This document shows positions 1 to 10,645 of a DNA stretch of 59,560 bases, in pieces. Within the stretch, counting starts at the first letter, position 1; every line of letters begins with the position of its first letter. The stretch is from the NCBI GenBank assembly GCA_937950325.1, contig CALFDJ010000051.1:1-59560 (forward strand), read 5' to 3'. The stretch is from an uncultured Collinsella sp. Its GTDB lineage: Bacteria; Actinomycetota; Coriobacteriia; Coriobacteriales; Coriobacteriaceae. The position numbers and the translations under genes are program-made. Below the pieces are notes generated by a model. It did no database searches. It saw nothing but the letters and a program-made list of their open reading frames with translations, and was not told the DNA's origin.

Positions 1-43
1 TGTCAATCCTGGTCTAACAGAGCCTTTTTTAATCCCCGTCCCA

Positions 44-84
44 GAAAAATCATCCCGCGGGGCTTGTGGCTCACGCGGGATGAT
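44..84 (-). terminator. Rho-independent terminator
   Basis: Perfect 11-bp stem (arms 49-59 and 74-84) lies just past the stop codon at 91. On the minus strand it is followed by a run of five T. It ends the transcript of the ABC exporter and membrane protein pair. Positions 1-43 show nothing else recognisable. Confidence 0.8.
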
Positions 85-90
85 GGCCTC

Positions 91-1056
91 TTACTTTTTC
101 TTGTCCTGCTCCAGCAGTTCGGACGGTGTGCGATCGGGCTTGCCGCCGCGGAAAATCTCGCGGCCATGTAGACGATGCTCCAGATCGCGCTCGGCTTTTT
201 CCTCGTCAATCTTGGTCTGGCTCACCACCGGGTCCTCAATCAACGACGACACCGAGTTCACCTGCTTCTGAATGCGCTCGGCGATGGTGTCATCCATACT
301 CACGATGCGCATCTTCCAGTCGATACTCGTGGCGTTGGATGAGCTCTTGGTCCACACGAACGTCAAAATGGCGCTCTGGTGGCCGCGCGCGGGGAACATG
401 CCAAAGAAGGAATCGTGCTGAATGTTGCTATCCGCGTCGATATAGGCGTGAACGTTATACACCACGCGGTCGATCTTATCGTTGAGCAACGCGTTGGTCG
501 CAAGCGCCGCGGCCTGAATCTGCCCGTTGGACAGCAGCTCGAGCTCGTTGGCAGACGATGTGTCCAACACCGTCACCTCGACCGTGCCCGTGCGTTCATC
601 GGCTTCATCGACGGTAAAGTCGAGCGGGAACTGCGTAAAGCCATTGCCCCATTCGAGTCCACCCTTGAGCGCGGTCGAGACGGTATCGACCGAAACGCTC
701 TCGGAGAGGTTCGCGGTGTTCAGGCGTCGCATCACACCGTAGCCAATCTGCATGCCCACGATCAGCACCAAGATGCCGATAACCACGGCCATCGCGGTCT
801 TCGTAATGGTATGGCTCACCTGCGAGCCCGAAGGATCGTCCTCGGACAGCGGGTCGATATGTTTTGCCTGGCTCGCGCGGTCCTCGCTGCGCAGCTGCGC
901 TAGCGCCGCTTTGTCACCGCGCTTGGCCGCCGCCTCCTTCTCGCGCATGCGCTCGGTGCGCTTTTTGGCAAGCGTGGGATCCAAGACACCGGATGCATCG
1001 ATTTCGGAGAATAACTCCGTCACTTCTTCCGGAGTCAAAGGGTTCTTGTCAGCCAT
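91..1056 (-). CDS. Single-pass membrane protein of unknown function
   Basis: A 321-residue protein that I do not recognise. Residues 1-80 are highly charged (Lys/Arg/Glu-rich, probably cytoplasmic and helical). One hydrophobic segment spans about 87-108. The rest is a soluble domain of about 210 residues, presumably outside the membrane, ending in a lysine-rich tail. There is no signal peptidase site or lipobox, so a type II anchored protein is the likely topology. It starts 19 bases after the stop of the ABC exporter and ends at a strong terminator, so the two are probably co-transcribed. A role as exporter partner or surface sensor is only inference from position. Confidence 0.75.
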   Translation of the reverse strand: MADKNPLTPEEVTELFSEIDASGVLDPTLAKKRTERMREKEAAAKRGDKAALAQLRSEDRASQAKHIDPLSEDDPSGSQVSHTITKTAMAVVIGILVLIVGMQIGYGVMRRLNTANLSESVSVDTVSTALKGGLEWGNGFTQFPLDFTVDEADERTGTVEVTVLDTSSANELELLSNGQIQAAALATNALLNDKIDRVVYNVHAYIDADSNIQHDSFFGMFPARGHQSAILTFVWTKSSSNATSIDWKMRIVSMDDTIAERIQKQVNSVSSLIEDPVVSQTKIDEEKAERDLEHRLHGREIFRGGKPDRTPSELLEQDKKK

Positions 1057-1075
1057 AAACTTCCTGTCATATCAA

Positions 1076-2848
1076 TCAGTCGAGCTCGTGCGCACGCGCA
1101 CCTTCGAACTGCATTCGATAGTAACGGGCATAGGTGCCGCCACGGGCGAGAAGCTCCTCGTGCGTGCCACGCTCCACAACGCGACCATGCTCAACGGTCG
1201 CAATCTCATCGGCATGCTTAATGGTCGAAAGACGGTGGGCGATGATAATCGTGGTGCGGCCGCGCGCCAGTTCTTCGAGTGACTCCTGCACCGCCTCCTC
1301 GCTCTCGTTATCCAAAGCACTCGTCGCCTCGTCCAAAATCAGAATCTTGGGGTTCTTGAGAAACACACGCGCGATGGCAACGCGCTGCTTCTGTCCGCCC
1401 GAAAGACGGCTGCCGCGCTCGCCCACGACCGTGTCATAGCCCTGTGGAAGCGACTCGATAAAGGCATCGATGTTGGCGCGACGGGCGGCCTCGGCGATCT
1501 CTCCTGCCGTAGCGCCCGGCCTGCCGTAGGCGATGTTCTCGCCGATCGTTCCATCGAACAGGTACACATCTTGCTGCACCAGGCCGATGGCACGACGCAG
1601 GCTCTGCTGCGTCACATCACGCACGTCCTGGCCGTCGATGCTAATGGATCCGGCAGCCACGTCATAATAGCGCGGCAGCAGCGAACAGGTTGTGGACTTG
1701 CCGCCGCCCGAAGGGCCAACCAAAGCGATGGTCTGCCCGGGCTTGATGGACAGGTCCATATGGTCGATAACGGGACGCTCGTCGGCATCGCCCTCGCCCA
1801 GCTCAACATCCTCGTAGTTAAAGCACACGTCGTGATACTCCACGGCGCCGGCAGTCACCTGCAGATCCGTAGCGCCCGGCTTGTCCTGGATATCCGGCGC
1901 GGTCGAGAGTACCTCGTCCATACGCTTAAAGCCGGCGATAGCCTTCTGATACGTTTCGGCCGAATTGACGAGCGTCTCAAGCGGCGTGCAGAACAGCGAA
2001 ATATAGAGTGCAAAGGTCGCCATATCGACCGCCTGCAGCTGTCCCTGGGCGACCAGCCAGCCGCCCAGCAGCACCACGATCACATAGAGCACACCCGAGA
2101 GCAGGCCATACGTCGCGGTATAGACGCCCATGGCGTGATACATGTTCTCCTTGGACGAAAGATAGCGATTGTTGGAGGCGCGGAACTTGAAGCGTTCGGT
2201 CTCCTCATTGGCAAAGCTCTTGACCACGCGCATGCCCGCCAGCGAATCCTGCAGCTGTGCATTGATGCCGCTGATCTTTTTGCGGTTGTCGCTAAAGACC
2301 TCGCGCATGCGCATGTTCTGCCAAAACATGATGACCGCAAACGCCGCCGTCACCACGGCCATGGCAAGCGCCAGCACCGGGGCGATGGTAAAGAGGATCA
2401 CAAACGAGCCGATGATCTCGATGCCGCAGATGATGATCCACTCGGGCACGTGGTGCGCCGCCTCGCAGATATCGAACAGGTCGTTGACCACGCGGCTCAT
2501 CATGTCGCCCGAGCTGTTGCGGTCGAAGTACGCAAAGCTAAAGCGCTCATACTGGTCGAACAGGTCCTCGCGCATCTTGGACTCCATGCGTGCGCCCATC
2601 ACGTGACCCCAATAGCTCACAAAGTAGCGGCAGGCGCAGCGGACGGTGTACATCAACACCAAGCCCACCGCGATCATGCCGAGCGCCTGCATAATGGCAG
2701 CCTGACCCTGAGTAAACAGCCCACCGGTCAAATTGCGCAGGATAATGGGGAACGCCAGGTCAATGGCGGCAAGCACCAGAGCACAAACAGTATCAGCAAC
2801 AAAAAGCCCCATCTGGGGCTCGTAATACGAAAGAAACCTCTTAAACAT
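1076..2848 (-). CDS. ABC exporter, fused permease and ATPase
   Basis: A 590-residue half-transporter of the MsbA/LmrA-like class. The N-terminal transmembrane domain takes up about residues 1-320 (six predicted helices). The nucleotide-binding domain fills the rest, with Walker A GPSGGGKST near 378, signature LSGGQKQR near 484 and Walker B ILILDEATSALD near 506, followed by the His switch (IIAHRLST). All catalytic motifs are intact, so it should work as a homodimer driven by ATP hydrolysis. The substrate cannot be told from sequence; lipid, peptide or drug export are all possible. A terminator hairpin separates it from the NUDIX gene upstream, and it leads into the membrane protein downstream. 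Confidence 0.9.
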   Translation of the reverse strand: MFKRFLSYYEPQMGLFVADTVCALVLAAIDLAFPIILRNLTGGLFTQGQAAIMQALGMIAVGLVLMYTVRCACRYFVSYWGHVMGARMESKMREDLFDQYERFSFAYFDRNSSGDMMSRVVNDLFDICEAAHHVPEWIIICGIEIIGSFVILFTIAPVLALAMAVVTAAFAVIMFWQNMRMREVFSDNRKKISGINAQLQDSLAGMRVVKSFANEETERFKFRASNNRYLSSKENMYHAMGVYTATYGLLSGVLYVIVVLLGGWLVAQGQLQAVDMATFALYISLFCTPLETLVNSAETYQKAIAGFKRMDEVLSTAPDIQDKPGATDLQVTAGAVEYHDVCFNYEDVELGEGDADERPVIDHMDLSIKPGQTIALVGPSGGGKSTTCSLLPRYYDVAAGSISIDGQDVRDVTQQSLRRAIGLVQQDVYLFDGTIGENIAYGRPGATAGEIAEAARRANIDAFIESLPQGYDTVVGERGSRLSGGQKQRVAIARVFLKNPKILILDEATSALDNESEEAVQESLEELARGRTTIIIAHRLSTIKHADEIATVEHGRVVERGTHEELLARGGTYARYYRMQFEGARAHELD

Positions 2849-2878
2849 GCAGTCCTCGGAGATAAAACAATAACGTAA

Positions 2879-2918
2879 GACCCTGGGGCAAATAATCAGT
2901 AGCGTTTGCCCCAGGGTC
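2879..2918 (-). terminator. Intergenic terminator hairpin
   Basis: Arms 2879-2892 and 2905-2918 form a perfect 14-bp stem with a 12-nt loop, 10 bases past the NUDIX stop codon. The minus-strand sequence after it is T-rich but broken, so termination may be partial. Confidence 0.65.
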
Positions 2919-2928
2919 GCCCTCGCTT

Positions 2929-3633
2929 TTAAAGCTCAGTTCCGCCCAGCCTGTGTGCGATGCTGTCACAGGCCAAGGCGCCTACGACGGTCTTGGCGTC
3001 TTCGATCTTGCCGTCGAGTACGGCGTCGATCAGCTCGTGCAGCGGCACCAGGTCCACGTTGACAAACTCGTCATCATCGGGGTTGGGCGCATCAAACTCG
3101 AGCTTGGTAGCCAAGTAGATGTGGATAATCTCATCGCAAAAACCGCAGGACGTGACAATCGACGTCAAAAAGCGAATACGACCAGCCCTAAAGCCCGTCT
3201 CCTCATGCAGTTCGCGCTTGGCGCAATCGAGCGGGTCCTCGCCTGGATCGAGCTTGCCGGCAGGAATCTCGACCGTCACGCGGTCGATAGCGGTGCGGTA
3301 CTGACGCACCAGTACGATCTTGCCGCTCTCGGTCAGTGCCACAACGGCCGCCGCACCCGGATGGCGAACGATATCGCGGGCGCTGCGGTGACCGTTGGGC
3401 AGCTCAACCTCAAGACGGTGGACGTTGAGGATCTTGCCCTTCCAGGCACACTCCTCCGAAAGAATCTTCTCGTGCAGCTCGGCATCGTGCGGGTCGTCGT
3501 CGCCCAGCACCAGCGCCGGCTCGTCAGCGACCTCGCCACCAGGCTCGCCCTCGGCGTGCCCATACATGCGGCTGTCCTCTTCGACGATCTGCGCGTCCAC
3601 GAGCTCTTCGTTCTTCTCGTCCATCCGTCTCAT
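2929..3633 (-). CDS. NUDIX hydrolase, ADP-ribose pyrophosphatase type
   Basis: A 234-residue protein. Its NUDIX box (GX5EX7REXXEEXG) is complete at about residues 125-148: GKLDPGE, then KRELHEETGF. The flanking VVALTES...VRQYR and VEIPAGKL segments are typical of ADP-ribose pyrophosphatases, which split ADP-ribose to AMP and ribose 5-phosphate using Mg2+. The first 60 or so residues are acidic, look disordered and are not part of the usual 170-180 residue fold. A later start is possible, but Met-1 and Met-4 are the only methionines before Met-23. It lies 12 bases downstream of the purD reading direction boundary (purD ends at 3646 on the opposite side), on the same strand as purA and purD. 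Confidence 0.88.
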   Translation of the reverse strand: MRRMDEKNEELVDAQIVEEDSRMYGHAEGEPGGEVADEPALVLGDDDPHDAELHEKILSEECAWKGKILNVHRLEVELPNGHRSARDIVRHPGAAAVVALTESGKIVLVRQYRTAIDRVTVEIPAGKLDPGEDPLDCAKRELHEETGFRAGRIRFLTSIVTSCGFCDEIIHIYLATKLEFDAPNPDDDEFVNVDLVPLHELIDAVLDGKIEDAKTVVGALACDSIAHRLGGTEL

Positions 3634-3645
3634 TCCTCTCGGATT

Positions 3646-4950
<1,305 letters not shown>

Positions 4951-5004
4951 GGGTGCCTCCTCTATGGATGAATGGCCCGCTCCGCGCGAGCCCTTTGCAA
5001 GCAA

Positions 5005-5046
5005 ATATACCCCTCGGCCGCCCGTCCGGGCTGCAAAGGGGTATAT
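5005..5046 (-). terminator. purA-purD intergenic hairpin
   Basis: Arms 5005-5014 and 5037-5046 form a perfect 10-bp stem, with a smaller GC-rich hairpin inside the loop. It begins 22 bases after the purA stop codon. There is no strong T run, so this could be a terminator, an attenuator or an mRNA-stabilising structure. Confidence 0.5.
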
Positions 5047-5068
5047 CGCAATAACCAAATAGTCCCGA

Positions 5069-6355
<1,287 letters not shown>

Positions 6356-6448
6356 GTTTACTCCTTACATTCATGGCCTGTCTACGCGCCACGCCGGCAC
6401 GCAGAAGCACAAAACATTCCCAGTATACCCGTGCAACGGGCGCCTGTC

Positions 6449-7840
6449 CTACTCCTCGGCATGTGCCCCATCAAGCTCATAGAACTTGGTGGATGCCGGC
6501 AGGAACATCAGATCGACGTCGCCGATCGGGCCCGAACGGTTCTTGGCCACGACGATACGCGTAACGCCCTCGTCGGGTCGATCGTCGCGCGAGGCCTCGG
6601 CCTCGTCGGCGGAGCGGTCCAAGAACATAACGATATCGGCGTCCTGCTCGATGGAGCCCGATTCACGAAGGTCGGAAAGCTGCGGGCGCTTGCCGGTACG
6701 GGATTCGACCTGACGCGAGAGCTGCGACAGCGCGATGAGCGGGATCTTGAGCTCCTTGGCCATGATCTTCAGACCACGCGACATCTCCGAAACCTCGACG
6801 GTACGGCTCTCGGAGCGGCGTCCCGGCGGAGGACTCACCAGCTGCAGGTAGTCCAGGATGACGATTGCCTTCTCCTTGTTATGGAGCATGCGGCGGCTCT
6901 TGGCGCGAATCTCGGTCACTGTGGTGCCGGGCGTATCGTCAATCAGAATATCGAGCTTGGACAAGGTCTGCGTGGCCTCGTTGATATTGGCCCACTGCTC
7001 GGGGCTAATGCGGCCCATGCGGAAGTCACTGATCGAGATCATGGCGTAGGCGCAAATCAGACGCTGGGCAATTTCTTTGCCCGACATCTCCAGCGAGAAG
7101 AAGCCGACGGTATAACCGGCAGCGGCAGCGTTGAGCGCCAGATTCAGGGCGAACGACGTCTTACCCACAGCAGGGCGGGCGCCGATAATGATGAGCTGGC
7201 CCTCGCGGAAGCCCATGAGCATGCGGTCGAGTGACGGGAAGCCCGTGGGCACGCCCGCAGCCTGACCACCGGCCTGACACACTTCCTCGGCCTCGTTATA
7301 GGCCTCAACCATAAACTCGGTCAGCGTCTTGTAGCTCGACTTGACCTCGCGTGCCGTGACCTTGAGCAGCTTGCTCTCGGCCAGCTCGACAACCTCTTTG
7401 GTGTCGGTGGGGGCGTTATATGCCAGCGCGTTGATCTCGTTGGTGGCGCCGATCAGCTCACGCAGCATCGAATCGCGGCGAACGATGGCGGCATGGTGCT
7501 GCCAGTTGACGAGCGACAGAGTCTGACCCATCAACTCCAAAATGTACGCCTCGCCGCCCACGGCATCGAGCTTGTTGATGCTTCGCAGGTAATCGATCAG
7601 CGAGATGGAGTCGATGGGAATGCGGCTGTTGTACATATCGACCATCGCGGTATAGATGGTCTTATGAATGGGCCGGTAGAAGTCATCGGGCTGCAGCTCG
7701 ACCTGGGCTTCTTCGACCACCTCGGGCGATAGCAGCATAGCGGCCAGTACGTTGGCCTCTGCATCTTGGTTTTGGGGAAGACCCAACTTTGAGCCGCGGT
7801 CCTCAACCGTCAGCCCGGTCTCCCTATCGTCATATGCCAT
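6449..7840 (-). CDS. dnaB: Replicative DNA helicase DnaB
   Basis: Hexameric 5'-3' helicase of the replication fork. An N-terminal primase-interaction domain (about residues 20-120) is joined by a linker to a RecA-like domain. That domain has Walker A GARPAVGKTSFALN, Walker B IVILDYLQL and the arginine-finger region QLSRQVESR...LSDLRESGSIEQDAD. No intein interrupts it. The frame allows ATG at 7852, but ATG at 7840 has GAGG six bases upstream and is preferred, giving 463 residues. It lies after the rpsF-ssb-rpsR-rplI operon behind a terminator. Its likely loader-type partner, DciA, is also in this window. Confidence 0.95.
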   Translation of the reverse strand: MAYDDRETGLTVEDRGSKLGLPQNQDAEANVLAAMLLSPEVVEEAQVELQPDDFYRPIHKTIYTAMVDMYNSRIPIDSISLIDYLRSINKLDAVGGEAYILELMGQTLSLVNWQHHAAIVRRDSMLRELIGATNEINALAYNAPTDTKEVVELAESKLLKVTAREVKSSYKTLTEFMVEAYNEAEEVCQAGGQAAGVPTGFPSLDRMLMGFREGQLIIIGARPAVGKTSFALNLALNAAAAGYTVGFFSLEMSGKEIAQRLICAYAMISISDFRMGRISPEQWANINEATQTLSKLDILIDDTPGTTVTEIRAKSRRMLHNKEKAIVILDYLQLVSPPPGRRSESRTVEVSEMSRGLKIMAKELKIPLIALSQLSRQVESRTGKRPQLSDLRESGSIEQDADIVMFLDRSADEAEASRDDRPDEGVTRIVVAKNRSGPIGDVDLMFLPASTKFYELDGAHAEE

Positions 7841-7992
7841 GAGCATCCTCATTCATATCGCTTGCGAGCATCCATAGTATCAGCCACGGTCCCAAAACGC
7901 GCCGCGCGCCGCCAATCATCACCGAACCAAACGGATGAACGGTCCTGCATATAGGACTTCGACGCAACGTTCACCATGACACTCGCTCAGCG

Positions 7993-8030
7993 CAAAAAAC
8001 AAAAGAGCGCCCTGGTTTCCCAGAGCGCCC
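7993..8030 (-). terminator. Rho-independent terminator after rplI
   Basis: An 11-bp stem containing two G-U pairs (arms 8005-8015 and 8020-8030), followed on the minus strand by T4-G-T6. It ends the ribosomal operon before dnaB. Confidence 0.85.
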
Positions 8031-8064
8031 TTCTTAGAACAAGATTGTTGCGTTGCAGCAAATG

Positions 8065-8604
8065 CTACTCGGCAGCAGCCTCAGTCTCGACCTCGGCGGT
8101 CTCGGCCTCGGCGACCTCAGCGGCCTCCTCGACCTCAGCCTCGGCAGCGAGCTCCTCGGCGGTAACGCCGACGAGAACGACAACCTCGGCCTTGATCTCG
8201 CGGTACAGCGAGATGGCAACGGTGTGGGCACCGGCAACCTTGATGGGCTTACCGAGCTCGACGCGCTTACGGTCGATGTCCATACCGAGCTGAGCCTTGA
8301 TGGCGTCAGCGATCATAGCGGCGGTAACGGAGCCAAAGAGGATGCCCTCGTCGCCGACCTTGACGTCAACGGTGACCGTCTTGCCCTCGAAGGCAGCCTT
8401 GGTCTCGTTGGCGGTAGCCAGACGGACGGCCTCGCGCTTGGCGATGTTGTTGCGACGTTCGTCAAGCTGCTTGAGGTTGCCCTTGGTGGCGGCAACAGCG
8501 AGCTTCTTGGGGAACAGGAAGTTCTCAGCGTAACCCTGAGCGACCTCTACGACGTCACCCTCGCCGCCCTTGCCCTTGATCTCATCGAGAAGAATAACCT
8601 TCAT
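8065..8604 (-). CDS. rplI: 50S ribosomal protein L9
   Basis: The N-terminal signature is MKVILLDEIKGKGGEGDVVEVAQGYAENFLFP, and the long connecting helix and C-terminal domain follow. Ordinary L9 has about 150 residues; this one has 179 because of a tail from about residue 148 that is almost wholly Ala, Glu and Val. The strong AGAAGGGAGA ribosome site fixes the ATG at 8604. It is the last gene of rpsF-ssb-rpsR-rplI. L9 binds 23S rRNA domain V at the base of the L1 stalk. Confidence 0.96.
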   Translation of the reverse strand: MKVILLDEIKGKGGEGDVVEVAQGYAENFLFPKKLAVAATKGNLKQLDERRNNIAKREAVRLATANETKAAFEGKTVTVDVKVGDEGILFGSVTAAMIADAIKAQLGMDIDRKRVELGKPIKVAGAHTVAISLYREIKAEVVVLVGVTAEELAAEAEVEEAAEVAEAETAEVETEAAAE

Positions 8605-8619
8605 GATGCGTCTCCCTTC

Positions 8620-8886
8620 TTAGCCGCGGTCGCGGTTGCCACGAGAGGAAACCACGGGGACGGTGTACGGCAGGAGAGCCATCTCGCGGGCGCGCTTGAT
8701 GGCGTTGGCGATGTCATGCTGATGCTGCGTGCAAGCGCCAGTGACGCGACGGGGCTTGATCTTGCCACGGTCGGTCATGTACTTACGGAGAAGCTGAGTG
8801 TCCTTATAGTCGATGAACTCAGTGTTCTCCTTGCAGAACTGGCAGTACTTACGACGCGGCTGACGTGCAGAAAAATCATTAGCCAT
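8620..8886 (-). CDS. rpsR: 30S ribosomal protein S18
   Basis: An 88-residue S18 starting MANDFSARQPRRKYCQFC. The frame extends upstream to 8937, but the ATG at 8886 with AAAGG nine bases before it gives the normal size. A Cys-X2-Cys pair early in the chain (YCQFC), with a later Cys and His (ACTQHQH), suggests a zinc-binding form of S18. S18 pairs with S6 on the 30S platform; rpsF is in the same operon. Confidence 0.95.
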   Translation of the reverse strand: MANDFSARQPRRKYCQFCKENTEFIDYKDTQLLRKYMTDRGKIKPRRVTGACTQHQHDIANAIKRAREMALLPYTVPVVSSRGNRDRG

Positions 8887-8958
8887 GTCAAAATACCTTT
8901 CATTTGGCAACTTCGGCGAACCGAAGCCGCCTCTCACTCAAAAATAGGTGAACAACCC

Positions 8959-9411
8959 TTAGAACGGGATGTCCTCATCGTAGACGTCGACCGCGGGCGG
9001 CGTAGCCACCGGTGCGGCAGGACGTGCTGCGGGCGCGGGAGCTGCGGGGGCGTAACCGCCCTGGTCGTAGCCACCCTGGCCACCACGGGAGCTCATAAAC
9101 TCGATCTCATCGACGATGACCTCAAGCTTGCTCCGGCGCTGGCCGTCGCGCTCCCAAGAGCTGTAGCGCAGCTTGCCCTCGATCGCGACCTTGTTTCCCT
9201 TTGCCAGGAAACGGCTCACGGCCTCGGCGCGGGTGCCGAACATAGTGCAGTCGACAAAGTTGGGATAGTCCTCCCACTCGCCAGTCTGCGCGTTACGGCG
9301 ACGATCGTTGACGGCGACGCCAAAGGACAGAACCTGGGTTCCGCCGGCGGTGGCGCGCAGCTCGGGATCGCGGGTGAGGTTACCGGTGATGTTCACTCGA
9401 TTGATGCTCAT
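8959..9411 (-). CDS. ssb: Single-stranded DNA-binding protein
   Basis: A 150-residue SSB. The OB fold (residues 1-105) starts MSINRVNITGNLTRDPELR. A Gly/Pro/Ala-rich linker of about 35 residues follows, then the acidic tip DEDIPF that recruits partner proteins. It sits between rpsF and rpsR, as in many bacteria. It coats single-stranded DNA during replication and repair. Confidence 0.96.
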   Translation of the reverse strand: MSINRVNITGNLTRDPELRATAGGTQVLSFGVAVNDRRRNAQTGEWEDYPNFVDCTMFGTRAEAVSRFLAKGNKVAIEGKLRYSSWERDGQRRSKLEVIVDEIEFMSSRGGQGGYDQGGYAPAAPAPAARPAAPVATPPAVDVYDEDIPF

Positions 9412-9459
9412 AACTCACTACTTCCTCTTGGGGCACAAGCCCAGTCCAAAACGACAGTC

Positions 9460-9753
9460 TTACTCCTGGTCGTCGCGACGGACGATCATGTGGCGGACCA
9501 CAGCGTCGGTGATGCGCAGGACGCGATCAAGCTCGGCGATCTGGGTAGGATCTGCGTGGAAGTTGATGAGGGTGTAGTCACCATCGGTGAGGTCGTTGAT
9601 CTCGTAGGCGAGCTTGCGCTTGCCCCACTCGTCAACGGAGTCGACCTTGCCAGCGCCCTCAGCGATCGTGGTATCGATACGCTTCATAACAGCGAGACGA
9701 GTCTCGGGGTCGAGCGACGGGTCAACAAAGAACAGCAGTTCATAAGCCTTCAT
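9460..9753 (-). CDS. rpsF: 30S ribosomal protein S6
   Basis: A 97-residue S6 starting MKAYELLFFVDPSLD. The ATG at 9753 has AGAGGAGG upstream; a longer frame to 9774 lacks a site. First gene of the rpsF-ssb-rpsR-rplI operon. A promoter and a leader hairpin lie just upstream, fitting autoregulation by the S6-S18 pair known in other bacteria. Confidence 0.95.
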   Translation of the reverse strand: MKAYELLFFVDPSLDPETRLAVMKRIDTTIAEGAGKVDSVDEWGKRKLAYEINDLTDGDYTLINFHADPTQIAELDRVLRITDAVVRHMIVRRDDQE

Positions 9754-9779
9754 ATTGTCACCTCCTCTGGGCAAATGTG

Positions 9780-9808
9780 GCTTCAGGTCGTGAAGGTGCG
9801 CCTGAAGC
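9780..9808 (-). promoter_or_regulatory. rpsF leader hairpin, possible S6:S18 control element
   Basis: A perfect 8-bp stem (9780-9787 with 9801-9808) and 13-nt loop lie between the predicted transcription start and the rpsF ribosome site. S6:S18-binding leaders are known at this position in other bacteria. The match to that motif was judged by position and a loop-bearing stem only, so the identity is tentative. Confidence 0.4.
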
Positions 9809-9824
9809 AGGAAAAGACTTGGTA

Positions 9825-9853
9825 ATAATATCTTTCAACCTCCTAGGCTGCAA
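9825..9853 (-). promoter_or_regulatory. Promoter of the rpsF operon
   Basis: On the minus strand: -35 TTGCAG (9853-9848), exactly 17 bases, then -10 TATTAT (9830-9825). Transcription would begin near 9818 and include the leader hairpin. Confidence 0.55.
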
Positions 9854-10213
9854 GAATATGCAGCTACAACCTCATGATCTCCACATATGCCCATAGTCGC
9901 ACGGTGTTTCATGCGCATTCCAACCAAATGCCGACCAAGAGCTTGACGGATTTGTGGACAAGATACGATGCCGCGGGGACAAGCTGAGCCAAGCCGCAGG
10001 TCAACGGGCACAAGGCTGTGGTCGCAAAATGCATACCAGTGGTCCACAGCACCACCCAAAGATTTTTAAATTCATTGCCAAGTCGCTTATGAATACCCCT
10101 TTTGAACAATTGAGTTGATCAACCACGCTGGTCGGAAGCCGTTTTTTGGCATCTCAAACCCCGCTGCAACGCCAAGCGCGGCCGAGCATTTTAAAAAATG
10201 CCAACTTTTCTGT
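9854..10213 (+). other. Non-coding stretch between rpsF promoter and tRNA-Ser
   Basis: No supported reading frame or RNA gene. It holds a single TTGTCCACA on the minus strand (9953-9961), which matches the DnaA box used by other actinobacteria, but no cluster of such boxes. The purpose of this 360-base gap is not visible. Confidence 0.4.
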
Positions 10214-10241
10214 TTGCACTTTGCGATTCCTCGTGTATACT
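10214..10241 (+). promoter_or_regulatory. Promoter of the tRNA-Ser pair
   Basis: -35 TTGCAC (10214-10219), a 16-base spacer and -10 TATACT (10236-10241), 16 bases before the mature tRNA-Ser 5' end. Confidence 0.6.
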
Positions 10242-10257
10242 GACTTTCGCATTTAAC

Positions 10258-10348
10258 GGAGAGTTGTCCGAGTGGCCGAAGGAGCACGATTGGAAATCGT
10301 GTAGGCGTCAAAAGCGTCTCCAGGGTTCAAATCCCTGACTCTCCGCCA
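10258..10348 (+). tRNA. tRNA-Ser (GGA)
   Basis: 91 nt including encoded CCA. A 7-bp acceptor stem (GGAGAGT with ACTCTCC), the anticodon loop TTGGAAA carrying GGA, the long variable arm of class II tRNAs, and the T loop TTCAAAT. Reads UCC and UCU. Confidence 0.97.
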
Positions 10349-10357
10349 GTTAATTCC

Positions 10358-10387
10358 AAAGCAGGCCTTCGAGCCTGCTTTGTTTTT
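10358..10387 (+). terminator. Terminator between the two tRNA-Ser genes
   Basis: A 9-bp stem AAAGCAGGC with GCCTGCTTT followed by GTTTTT. It is ten bases after the CCA of tRNA-Ser(GGA). The second tRNA-Ser has no clear promoter of its own, so some read-through is likely. Confidence 0.7.
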
Positions 10388-10396
10388 ACCCCACGC

Positions 10397-10487
10397 GGAG
10401 GGGTGGCAGAGTGGTTGAATGCGGCGGTCTCGAAAACCGTTTGGCCTGTATAAGGTCACGAGGGTTCGAATCCCTCCTCCTCCGCCA
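10397..10487 (+). tRNA. tRNA-Ser (CGA)
   Basis: 91 nt with encoded CCA. Acceptor GGAGGGG pairs with CTCCTCC (one G-U). Anticodon loop CTCGAAA carries CGA, and the long variable arm and GAGGG T stem are present. Reads UCG. Confidence 0.97.
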
Positions 10488-10499
10488 TTAGATGGTATG

Positions 10500-10523
10500 A
10501 GCCCCAGCAATGGGGCTTTTTTT
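10500..10523 (+). terminator. Rho-independent terminator after tRNA-Ser(CGA)
   Basis: A 6-bp stem AGCCCC/GGGGCT followed by seven T residues. Confidence 0.85.
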
Positions 10524-10555
10524 CTTATCGAAATACGTCTCGATCCCACGCTTCC

Positions 10556-10624
10556 CCAAACATGTACGTCACCCTCCAAAACCGACATTTTTCGACATCT
10601 TTGAAGGCTGACGTACACGTTTGG
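10556..10624. repeat. Palindromic repeat, copy A
   Basis: Imperfect 25-bp inverted arms (10556-10580 and 10600-10624, 22 of 25 paired), with core TGTACGTCA, around a 19-nt loop (10581-10599). A second copy lies at 11758-11826. The two bracket the endonuclease-like gene. The loop of copy B matches the reverse complement of this loop. It probably forms a strong RNA hairpin on either strand. Confidence 0.85.
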
Positions 10625-10645
10625 ATTGAGTTCACGGGAGTGGCA

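Noticed and set aside
9953..9961. TTGTCCACA, the actinobacterial DnaA box, upstream of rpsF
   Set aside because: A single copy with no cluster, 19 kb from the origin, and not of the type repeated at oriC; chance is the simplest explanation.
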